Assembly: GCA_963966185.1 (NCBI GenBank)
Contig: CAWZYM010000188.1
Span: forward strand, 127,501 to 191,500
Direction: 5' to 3'
Origin: Rhabditoides inermis
Lineage: Eukaryota; Nematoda; Chromadorea; Rhabditida; Rhabditidae
DNA: 64,000 bases
Part shown: positions 49,287-62,029 of the stretch, one piece after another
How positions within the stretch are numbered: position 1 is the first letter of the stretch
Layout: each line of letters starts with the position of its first letter
The notes under the pieces: model-generated
Databases searched by the model: none
What the model was told of the DNA's origin: nothing
What the model saw: only the letters and a program-made list of their open reading frames with translations
Made by a program: the position numbers and the translations under genes

Positions 49287-50384
49287 GATCAGAGAAATGC
49301 AGATCGGTCTTTGAGGGAGAGTGTATCAGTCATATTTTCACAGGGTTAGGAAGTGCGGGATGGCTTAGATCATCACTTACCTATTCCAGGGCGATCACCG
49401 AGGCTCTGCAGCGTCTGCTCAAGCTCAACAACGAGAAGGTGGGGGAGTAGTTTCATTTATATTCCATAAAATTGAGTTTTCGATATTCAATGAGATCATC
49501 TATAAAATCTATATATTGCTGTTTTTGGCCACTATAACACTTGTACATGGCATGGATCCTATATTTAGTGGAAAGTGCCTTTCAACTCATTGCATGCCGA
49601 TTTCTGTGAGGAATTGAAATGATACGTATCATTCATGGAAAATGCGTTGTTCGAAGTATTTGAGTTATGTCACATTACAAGTTAAGTTAATATATATTGC
49701 TTGTGCAAGTCCTTTTTCGGACAATTTTACAATATTTGGGCTTGCTAATCAAATCAAATCAAATGTTATTCGGAATAGCAAACGTGATCATGACACGTAC
49801 AAAACGATAAGAACTTGATTCCGGACTTTTGCGCGGAATGGAAGACGCACGGAAAGGATCTCTTCTGCTTCTTCAAAAAGCTCTTTGGTTGTGCAGGTGA
49901 AGAAGGCGACTTCGATGGAGTCTCGCGTGTCCGACATGTGCAAGGTGGCGTTCGGCGAGGACAAGAAGGCCGACCTCGAGCAGAAGAAGAAGGTGCGAGG
50001 GGGGGGGGGGTACTGTAATGTGCATTGATAGCAGACAGTAATGCATTATAATATAAAAAAGGTACGAGAAAGAGGTATACTGTAGCTTGTGTAAATACAT
50101 GCTGTGCTGAGTGCGTACTGTAGTTGTGAGGGTAGATTTTTTATGGGTGGTATGAAGTGAATTCCAGGCGATGAACAACCTGCTGGTGTTGGCGCGTGAG
50201 TCCGAGTCGGGAGCGGTGCGCGTGTGGAACGACGTGGGTGGTCTCTCTCTCTCTCTCTATTCTTTCTCTCCTTCTCTTCTTCTTTCTCTCCTCTCTCCTC
50301 TCTCTATTCTCTCTCTCATCTCTATCTCTTCCCCTCCCTCTCTCTCTCCTCTCCCCTCTCTCTCTCTTCTCTCTCTCTCCCTCC

Positions 50385-50426
<42 letters not shown>

Positions 50427-50772
50427 TCTCTCTCTCTCTCCACCCCTCCCTTCCTCTCCAGGCCAAGATCGTGCCCGTCCTCCTCTCTGTCGTCAACGAC
50501 CCGAAGGAGAACGAGGAGGTCGCCCTGGCCGCGATGCGTGTACTCGACGAGGTGCTCAAGAACCACCAGCGGGTGAGTGTACCGTAATCACCGGGGTACC
50601 GTAGTTTACGGTTACTGTAGGTGTACGGTAGTTTGAATTGAGTGTTCTTTGATCACCCTGTATTATTAAATAGTGATCTGCGTGAGTCTCTTACGGTACT
50701 TTTGGGTACTCGTTACTGTAATTACCGTATTTCTGAATATTAATATATTCAGATATAACGATTCCGGATAAA

Positions 50773-50824
<52 letters not shown>

Positions 50825-52091
50825 CGTATTTCAGGCGCTCCGCTTTCTCGCGATGCATGATGAGGACGGTATGAAGAGTGTGCGCAAGGTGGGTGAGAGT
50901 GTTCGTGACTCGTGACAACAATGACATCAACTGTGAATTGTTAACTTTGCCGCTTCTCATCTTTGGTTCAGTTCTGAAACGTATGTTAGGTAGTTTTTTT
51001 GCAATCAGAGTAACTTGGCATTTGTATATTGTGCTTACTTCCGTTCTTCCATTTTGTAGCGCAGCGTAGAGTTTGTGGTAGCGGTATTTTTGCATGGTGC
51101 AAAGTTTTTACTCATGTTTCACGGAATATTTCGAGATATTGTATAACTTTAAACTTGACTGCACTTGAATTTTTTGTCTTGAAGCATACATTTTCTTGTA
51201 CTGATTTTGATATACTTTGTAGTTTGTAGTTTATTTCTCATTTTCCCTACTCCCAGGTGGTTCGTCTGATGTGCATCCGCCCCTTCAAGGAGTACGTCGA
51301 CGCGGCCGGACTAGTGGTGCAGGTATTGATTGATTTATCGATTGAGTTATCGATTGATTTTTTAAATGTAGAATGAAGGCTTGCTATTTTGTTCGTACAG
51401 CATGTACCTTTCATGCTTATGTCAAGATTGAGAATGCTTGGTGTGGTTTAATACCAGAGGTGTTTTGACAATCGCTTGATTAACATTGCAATTGCAGCGC
51501 GCGTTCAACGCAATGGCGAAGATGGACAGGCAGAAGGAGATGAAGCCGGATCCGGAGGTGGGGGAGGAGAGAGAGGAGAGCGAATGAGAGAAAGAGAAGA
51601 AGGGAGGGAGGGAGAGGGAGGGAGGGAGAAAGAGAGAGATGGAGATGGAGAGAGAGGGAGGGAGGGAGAGTCGATTCCAGGTGGCCGAGTCGAACAAGCT
51701 GTGGATCGTGCGCGTGATCCTCGAGCTGCAGGAGATGCTAACTGATAAGAGCGTGCACAGCAAGGTCGGTGGGAGGGAGATAGGGGGGGGGGATAGTGAG
51801 TAGTAAGAGAGAGAACAGATAAAACCGAGATAGAAGGAGGGAGGAGGGTATGGAGTGAGAGTTGTTCTCTTATTGTGTACTACTTTGCCAGTAGTGTTAT
51901 GATTCATATAGTAGTGGTCATAAGACTATTTTTCGTGTAGCAGAGATACCATGATTGGCTCGTCACGTACGAATAATTTTTTATTTCAGGTTCGCGAGAC
52001 TGTGATCGACCTGATTCTCAAGAATCTGATGCACATGGATGGCGGCATCCCGAGAGGATGGAGCTGGAAGTTCACGGAGGAGAGGGGTGAG

Positions 52092-52141
<50 letters not shown>

Positions 52142-52549
52142 GGAAGAGAGAGGGGGAAAGAGAAGGGTGATGAAAATGGAAGGTATCTTGAATCAGCTTG
52201 CTGAAGTATGAAAAGATGACGTGTGCACATTGTGCAGTGTGCGCTGAAGTGAGAGAGAGAGGGAGAAACTAGGTCTAAATAGGATTTCGTATCATTGTCG
52301 CTCATTGATTGGATTTGTTGAATTGCCGGTTGGCTGAGATCATGAACTGGTACGTATTTGATGAGGTATTTGATGAAAGACAAGGAACTGTTTTTTTCAT
52401 ATACTGTCAGACACAATCGAGATAGGGGAAAATGAGGTAGAAAAGGAATGTATGATTCCTTGTCGATTAGGAGAGTGAGGGTAGATGTGAACGATACACA
52501 TGGGGGTGGAGAGAGAGAAATAGAATAAGGATAGAGAGAGAGGGAGAGA

Positions 52550-52595
<46 letters not shown>

Positions 52596-53679
52596 CTCTC
52601 CCTGCAGGCCTGCTCACCCTGCTCGACGTGGCGACGCAGATCCCGGAGCAGTGCGAGTATCCCGTCAGCCACGAGACCAGACAGCATCTCGCCATCTGTC
52701 TCGCCAGGTGAAAAGGATTTCGGATTCGGAAAAGATTATTGGGGGATCAGAGTGTCCCCGATACGACTATGGATGATACGACTATGAAAGTTAACTTTAT
52801 CATTAATGACCAATCAAAAAAATGCCGCATTGTTGTCTGATAGACTTGTTTGTTTGTTTTTTCTTGTTTGTATGGCATGGCTGGAACGTAATTTATCGGA
52901 GCGCTGTGAGATGGTCCAGTCGGAGAAGCGGGTCAATCAGTCAGTCAATCGTTTATCATGCTAGCTTGCAACTTAGACGGTAAATGCGTGAAGTTTGTGT
53001 TTTAGAAGGATTTTTAGAAGATCAAGATTGAGCAATCTATAGAAACCGCATTATTGATCTGATAGACTTGTTCGTATAAATGACATGGCTGAAGCGTAAT
53101 TTATCCGGGGCGCTGTGAGGTGTATCAGCGTTTGATTGTCGATAGTCTGGCATCGTCCGGTATGGCCTGGGGGTATGATACGGTAACGCATACTTGTGTT
53201 GTGAGTGTACTGGTCACGTGCTCTAGCGGTGCAGTTCGAGTTATTAAGATTTGTGACTGTTAGAGAATGATTTTTATTTCTTTCTTTCAAACAATTCCGT
53301 CTGCTACGACATTGTTCTGTTCTGGAATCGTTTGCATTTGTCGGCTGGCTGAAACGTATTTTAAATCGGAATGCATAGTTTGCTTGTTTTCACACAACCT
53401 TTCTCCATAAATTCTGTCATTCATGTCCGGCGCATTTTTATAACTTACTTTTCGTGAAATGTGTTTATCAATTTTTTCAGGCTGCACGATGACATGGTGT
53501 TCGACACGAAGAGGACCATCTTCAAGGAGAGGCTGGATGGGTTCTTCAAGTGAGTGGAAGGGGGAGAGAGAGAAGAGGAGTTTGTTCCTGGATTCTTTTC
53601 CGGAAAGAAATGTGAGAAACGGAGGAGAAGGGGGATGATAGAGTAGAGATTGGAGTTCATAGAGAATAGGCGGGGAAAG

Positions 53680-53733
<54 letters not shown>

Positions 53734-56700
53734 CGTACCCCGTTCCAGCGACCTGATGTCCCGCTGTGACCAGGTGCCCGCGAGGATCAAGATCGCCTCG
53801 CTGCTCATCACCCTGCTGCAGGTATGCATGTATTGATCGATATTGATTTTATGTTTGTTACCCGTGTTAAGTACGCTTTCTCATTTATTGCCAAAGTATG
53901 TTTCGGAATATGTTTGAATGTGGTGGTGTAGATAATCATCAATTTGTACGACGATTCGCTATTGTTAAAATATTATTCGATTCGATTTGTACAGGGCCCG
54001 GCCGACATCGGCATCAACATGGTGACGAACGACGAGGTGACGGCGATGATGATGCTGATGGCAGACAGCGACGACAAGCTGCAGCAGGTGAGGGGGGGAG
54101 AGGAGGCAGAGGGAGTGAGAGAGGGAGGAGAGAGGGGAAGGAGAAAGAGAGAAGGAGGGAGAGGGGTAAGAGGAGAGGAGAGAAAGAGAGAAAGAGGGAA
54201 GGGCAGGAAAAGTAGATACATATATGTAAGCGAGGCGAGTGAGAGGAAGAATACGTGAGGGAATGAGTTATACATGGATCAAGATGGATCAACTATAAGA
54301 GTGTTAAGAAATTGGAGTAATGTTTTCGCCCATTTATTTGTTTGGGCGTACTGGTGCGTATTATTGCTGATTTTCATCTGAAAATGGAATAATGTTTGTT
54401 TGTTTTTTGCATTAGCGCCATGAGATTTTACAATTACAATGTAGAGGTATTATAATGTATTAGAGAGGTATTACAATGTGCTGTGCTGGCGTGTTTTGAT
54501 TGGAACATGAAACGTATTTCCACTAACTCGTTTCAGAGTGTGGCGGCCGAGCTGATAGTGATGACTGTCAGCAAGCACGAGAGAGCCACCCAGATTCTCA
54601 AGGTGAGTGGGCGAAGAAGATATCCCGGATGAAGTACGTTGCACGAGTCGCGTCTGTAGATTGGAAGTGTGTTTGCCGATAATTGTACGCTCAATCTAAT
54701 ATCTAGTCAATCTAATATCTATTGATATGTTTTCCGCGGCTAGTGTGTGTTACGGTGGATATCCGGATATGCCCAGTGTGTTGCAGGTGGGCTCGGGCAT
54801 TCTCCGCAAGCTCTACGACTCGGAAGACGAGAGCGTCAAAGTGCGCGCACTCGTGGTGAGTAAAATTGATTTTTTTAAATTAATTATTCAATTGCATCAA
54901 AAATTGTTTTACGACGACAAGTGAAGCGAAGAAAGCGAGATATGAACGCTTGATAGCTATAAGGGAGGGATATGAGGGATATTATAGAGGGGTATGATTG
55001 CCAGATTGCCACACATCTACAATTGACGTCAATATATTTTCGGCGAGTTTTGATGGTGTTGTGAAACGTATATTATTCGTAGATACCAAAAAAACATTGT
55101 AAACATGTGACACGTTTCTGTATTTGACCTGTTTATTGCAGGGTCTGTGCAAAATTTTTCGACATTCACTGATTCGTTAAGATTGTGTTGAATTCTTCTT
55201 ACCTGTAAATTGTCATTCATTGTCGATTCATTGTCTGTGCACTGACTTGTCTGTCGCTTGTAGGGTCTGTGCAAGTGTGCTGTCACTGACTGACCTATCT
55301 TTTTTGGCCATTATGTGCATTGCAGAATTGCAGAATCGTTCATATTCGAATGTATTTACATGGCTAAACTCTCAAAAAAAAAGCTAAAGCTCAACTCTCT
55401 GTCGATTTCAGGGTCTGTGCAAGTGTGTGAACGAATGTGGATCGTGCGGACTCGTTGATATTTTGTTTATCCTCCTGATTGCAGGGTCTGTGCAAGTGCG
55501 CTGCGGCGGGCGGAGACGACTCGTCCCGGCAGACGATGGCCGAGGGAGCGACGCTCAAGCTGGCACAGACATGCAAGAAGTTCCTGCTCGACTACGACAA
55601 GTACTCGGTCGATGTCAGGAGGTGAGGGTTTTGATGCGATACATTAGGAAATATTAAGGTTTTTCGACTTTGAAAGTTTATTAAAAATATAACAATAACA
55701 AGTAGTTGGTCGATGTCAGGAGGTGAGCGTCTTCCTTTGGAATGAAGATTTAAGCATATAAGAGAAGTAGTTGGTTTATGGGTAGATTGTTTTTCAAGAA
55801 GAACGATATTAGAGAAGTTTCTTCTCGACCAGGGGAATAGGAAGTGGTTGGTCGAGATATTTTTAACGGTTTTGAGCGTTTTCACGATTTTCTCGGAAAA
55901 AAATTAGTGATTCGTTGTTGAGATCTGTTGTCGTAAGAGCGTATAGTTTTCGCAGAAAGTGTTATGGTGAATTGAGAGGAGAAACGAATCACACATCAAT
56001 GCACAGGTTCGCGTGTGAGGGTCTCTCCTACCTGTCTCTGGACGCGGATGTGAAGGAGTGGATCGTCGAGGACTCGCTGCTGCTCAAGGTATGTACTTAC
56101 TCGCGAGATTTACAATTTGAATTAATATGCACGACACTGCACCAGTTTTTTTTCTCTGGAATTGCAATGCTTTGAATTGATTCAGTGAGCATATCAGTAG
56201 TAGAATTACAACCAGCGCGGCAGCGCTGGTTGGTTTGTGTTAACCCTAGTGGCGCGCTAGAATCGGCAAAAGGCGATTGAACGAAAGGTTCCTTAGAATC
56301 TTTACGAGAACAATGTGATTCTGATAGATGTTATCAGGATGTTAGAAAAATGGTTAAGTTTCGATTTTGGTAACGCTAGCTGTTGTAGGAAGCGAGATAC
56401 GCGCGCGCGCCCCCTGAGGGGCAGGCAATCCCCCGTGTACGGAACGTTTTCTAGGGGGGGGTGGCGCGCACCGGCTGCCCCCAGCAGACCGGAGGTGCAC
56501 AATCCGCACTGCCTGTGGATTGCACTGATATCGTTTAGATCGCGCGCTCTGCCGTGCGCACAGTAGTGTTGTGGTTAGGGATTGCGTCCGTTGAGACACA
56601 TGGCTCGAGTTCGGTTCCGGCTGGTGGCAACCCGTTTTGTAATACATGATTTTACATAGAAATGACATTGGGATTGTAAATTTTCCCATCAGCATTACCT

Positions 56701-57796
56701 AAACTCTTTTTTGCACATTTCATACAATTTTGGACTCAACAAGGTGGGTGAACTGTTGGATTTCTTTAAAAAAAATGTTTTGTGGTTCATGTTAATGTAG
56801 ATAGATTTATATGAAATCCAATAAAAGTACATTTATTATCTTTTAAAAGGACTTCCGTAAGAGAAGAGTTTGTGTTACTCAACGTAATGCAACAAAAGCT
56901 CATGCATTTTATCAATCGAAATAGTACACAAACCTGCTCCAATAGTTCAACAAGTTATATATAATCGATCGGATACCGAAATCAATTTCCCGACATACAA
57001 CATTTGCTCGCATTAGTTTTTATTGCAGAAAGAGCAGGTTTGTTCACTATTTCGATTGATAAAATGCATGAGCTTTTGTTGCATTACGTTGAGTAACACA
57101 AACTCTTCTCTTACGGAAGTCCTTTTAAAAGATAATAGATTGATTTCAGTAGTTTTTGCCAAAAAAACTGATTGACTTTTTGGTTAGTGATATTAAACGA
57201 TGACGGTCAGGAATTGGTTCAGAAATGTTTTAGATGACTGACGATGTAGTGTTGAAACATATAGTTGAAATTGAATGATCTCACTGATTTTTTTGTCGAT
57301 ACATTTCGTAGAATGGTCCTGTTCCGTGTTACGCGCATATTGAATACTCTGTCTTCTTTAGTGCTCTGATATTTTTACTCAGGTGTAAAAGTGAATTAGA
57401 TTTGTATCTATCGAGAGGGAGAGATTTTCGCAGATGTGGTGTGGGATGCAAATTAGAGTGGTTAAAAGTCGGTGGGTGCGCTTCTAAAATTATCTCTTCA
57501 CTCATATAGAATGAGGCAGATTCGATCCAAACAAAACACAATAATTCTTCTCTGTCTGGCTTCTGGCGAACTATATAACTAGAGAGAGAGAAGAGAGTGA
57601 GAACAGAATGTATAAGATTCGAATGAGAATAGCCGTACCCTTATTTCCAGGCCCTACTCTGCCTGGCGCAGTCGGCGGGCGCGCTGTGCGTCTACACACT
57701 GGCCACCATCTACTGCAACCTGTCCAATGCGTACGAGAAGCCGACGGTCGATGAGGCCATGGTCAAGCTGGCACAGGTGAGGGGAGGGAGGGGGGA

Positions 57797-57846
<50 letters not shown>

Positions 57847-60800
57847 GGAAGAGAGAAGGAGGAAGAGAAAGAGAAAGAGAGAAAGAGGCAGAGAAGGAGA
57901 GAAAGAGAAAGAGAAAAAGGAGGGAGAGATCCAGTTTCAACTTTAGATCCAGTTAAAAATACTTGTTCGAATAATAGTAACAGGTTTCGGCAGTTGATTT
58001 GATGGAAGTGAATGTGTGACCCTCTGACACTGTCCTTCTCTTGCAGTTCTCCAAGCACCACGTGCCGGAGACGCACCCCAAGGACACGGACGACTACGTG
58101 GAGCGGTGAGTCGAGGGTTGGGTATTAGTAAGAAATTGATTTGAATTGACATGGAGTGTCGTTTAGGTCACAGAAGACGATAGTGACCAAACTGATATCA
58201 GAGATACCCTAGGAGGTCACTAGTCGAAAACCGTTTTCAAATCCACAGTACCGGCCATACGTTTCGAGATGTTTACGTTTCAAATTTCGGAGCTGAATGT
58301 GAGTACACGTGAACGATGTGTGTACTGGTGGCCAAGATTGAACCCGCAACCAGTGATTGGCGTTGAGTATTGATTAGAAGTCGCAGGTTGAGGAGATTGT
58401 TTATGTGCATTACAGAATACAGATAGATGATAGGCTGCATTGACTTGGTTGTTACTTTGCATATGTGGCGATGAAACGTGGAACTGCCAACAACGATGAT
58501 TTAATCAATTCCATATTTTTCCATATAGTGTGCAGTAATCACTATGGAATATTTTACGAGAAATCAACTATCTGTATATTATCAAAAAACAGGTAGACTG
58601 AATTGATATGGAATGTGAAACGTACACATTGTGGACACAGATGAGTTTGCTTTGAATGTGTCAGTGACATATTTTCAGATCCGTCTCATGCGAGTTTGAT
58701 CTATTTAGTGTAAATTGTAGAGTGAATGTCAGTAATATAATTAATAACATAATTATAATATATATTCCTTCAGCCGCATCCGTCTTCTGGTTGACGAGGG
58801 CGCGGTGGCAGCGTGTGTCGCCATCCACAAAACGGAGAGTAAGAGCGCCCTCGAGCTGATCGCTAGGTGAGGGGAGTGCGGCTGCGTAAGAGCAATTTAT
58901 TCTTCTACCGTAACACTTATCTTTGCAAGAAGATCAAATTATTCTTCTACCGTAACACTTATCTTTGCAAGAAGATCAAATTATTCTTCTACCGTAACAC
59001 TTATCTTTGCAAGAAGATCAAATTATTCTCATACCGTAACACTTATCTTTGCAAGAAGATCAAATTATTCTCCTACCGTAACACTTATCTTTGCAAGAAG
59101 ATCAATTTATTCTTCTACCGTAACACTTATCTTTGCAAGAAGATCAATTTATTCTTCTACCGTAACACTTATCTTTGCAAGAAGATCAAATTATTCACCT
59201 ACCGTAACACTTATGTATTTTTGCAAGAAGATCAATTTATTCTCCTACCGTAACACTTATCCTTGCAAGAAGATCAATTTATTCTTCTATCGTAACACTT
59301 ATCTTTGCAAGAAGATCAAATTATTCACCTACCGTAACACTTATGTATCTTTGCAAGAAGATCAATTTATTCTCCTACCGTAACACTTATCTTTGCAAGA
59401 ATATCAATTCATTCTTCTATCGTAACACTTATCTTTGCAAGAAGATCAAATGATTCTCCTACCGTACCACTTATATTTAGGGAGGGGGAGGGTAGTGACA
59501 AGGTGTAGCTGACGATAGTAATAGCAAGTCATACGGGTTGTTTTGCACGTTTTCTCTGTCGAGCGGTAAATTACGTAAAGTTTGCGATGGGTTGTTATAG
59601 GTATGCGCTGTAGCGTATTTTCTGTGGGACGTGTGTCGTAATGATGTGATTTGTAGATGTGTCAGATATGAATAATCTTCCCTATCAGGGCCCTGCTGGC
59701 GTTCGCCGAGTACGAGGACCTGCGCGGTCGCATCATCTCCGAGGGCGGGTGCAAGCTGTGCCTGCATCTGTGCAAGGTGGGAGGGGGAGGGAGGGAGGAT
59801 ACTAGTAATTGGAGCTATCCTCCGTATAAGACTTGGCACATTTAGAGATAGATACAGGTGTGGATAGGATAGTGTTGGTAGTGGAGAGTATCAAATGTGT
59901 GATAAAGATATTGAATATGGCCAAATTGAATACACACAGTCTGCAAACGGCTAGGCGAAGCTGTGTTGCATATTTCTCCCGAGTGACAGATGAAAATGGA
60001 TTGAATTCCTAACTTTTTGCGTAATCTAGCGTAATAGGAAATATGAAGCAAACATTTTGCAGTTTTTTATGAAAAAAAACATATTGTAAAATCAATTGTT
60101 GTGACACAATTTGTGATGCCTCGATTTGCAGGAAGCGACCGGCGAGGGCAAGATCAAGGCGGCGCACGCAATCGCCCGCCTGGGGGTGAAGGCCGACCCG
60201 CAGATCGCCTTCCCCGGACAGAGGGCGTACGAGGTACGGCGAGGGGAGGAGAGGTGAAGGGGAGGGGGAGGAGAACGAGTGAGGTGCAAGTAGAAGGAGG
60301 TGCGGTGGGAATGCGTACCCGTACCAAGTTCCGTATAGCTTGCCCAGCCTGGACAGAGGGCGTATGAGGTACGGGGAGGGGAGGAGGGGTGAAGTGGAGG
60401 GGGAGGAGAACGAGTGAGGTGCAAGTAGAAGGAGGTGCGGTGGGAATGCGTACCCGTACCAAGTTCCGTATAGCTTGCCCAGCCTGGACAGAGGGCGTAT
60501 GAGGTACGGGGGGGGAGGAGGGGTGAAGGGGAGAGAGAGGGAGAGGGGATTGCGTACAAAGTTCCGTATAGCTTGTTTTCCATGGACAAGGGACGCATAT
60601 GAGATTTGGAGAAGTGAAATAAAAGGTACTAAGTTGATGGGCGTTGATCACTTGATCACTGTTGAACGTTGTTGCTTTTCAATATTTGTGTGAAACGCAA
60701 ATCTTTTCACTATTGAAATTACTTGTACTGTAAATGGTTTTATTGTGTTATTGAAACGTATCGAGTACATAATTATAATCCCCCCTCAGGTGGTGAAGCC

Positions 60801-61956
60801 TCTGGTGGAGCTGCTGCACCCGGATATTGACGGAAAGCCCAACTACGATGCCCTCTGCACACTCACCAACCTGGTGAGGAGAGAGAGAGAGGGAGGGAGA
60901 GAGGGAGAGAGAGAGAGAGGGAGAGAGAGAGAGAGAGAGAGAAAAGAGAGAGAGGGAGGGAGAGAGAGAGAGAGAGAGAGTATTCATCCAGATTTGATGG
61001 TTGCAGGCGTCAATGTCCGACTCTGTCCGCAAGCGCATTCTCAAGGAAAAGGCCGCACCCAAAATTGAGGAGTTCTGGTGAGTCACGCTGTTAGTCTACT
61101 CACCAGTCTACTCAGTAGACTGATAGGGAAGAGAGAAGAGTGTCAGAGAGAGAAGAGAAGAAAGTGGAAGAGAATAAACGAGTTTTGTACGATAAAGGAA
61201 GTGGTTGTTCAGGTTCATGACTGACCACGAGCATCTTCGCGCGGCGGCGGCGGAGCTGCAGCTGAATCTCATGTTCTGCGAGGACTTCTACGACGACACG
61301 GCCAGGGTGGGGAGAGTGAGAGTGATTCTGGATAGTTTTTTGATTTGATTCCGCGTGAAGTGATATTTCGATTTCTGATTTTTCAAAGAGCTACATTCTA
61401 ATGAGTTGCTTGCGCGCGACAGGAGCGAGTGATTTGAGATGGAGAAATGACGGTGACTGTATCGCTTTGCAGCCGGGTACGGACCGCGTGAAGCTGTGGG
61501 TGCTGTACTCTGTGGAGGCTGACGATGAGCGACTGTCACGAGCCAGCTCGGCCGGATGGGCCATACTCACCGAGGTACGCGAAGGCGGGTCTGTCTGGTT
61601 GTATCTTGGTCTCTGTTTCCCTATCTTGTAGAATAGATAAATTTGTTCATAAGTTGTTATGACACACACACAAATCGAACAATGTAAGAGTACAGATACG
61701 GTTTGGAGCTATTCGTATTCGATTTGCGGGGCTTCACATTCTCCAGACACTGTTGGCATTACAGCATATGCGGGGAGAGGAGTCCTGTAGTGAGGAAAGG
61801 ATGAAGTGTGAAGGGATGGGTAGGAAAGGACGATCAAATGTTTCGCAGGACCCGGCCGTGTGCCAGCGCATCATCGCCGAGATCTCGTCGTGGCCGGAGG
61901 TGCTCAAAGACGGAGCCATGCACGAGGACCCCGAGGTCAGCGAGTGTCTCTCTCTC

Positions 61957-62029
<73 letters not shown>

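Noticed and set aside
58897..59480. Regular 42-bp repeats as a possible CRISPR array
   Set aside because: The units are contiguous with no unique spacers, lie in a eukaryotic intron, and no cas-like genes exist.
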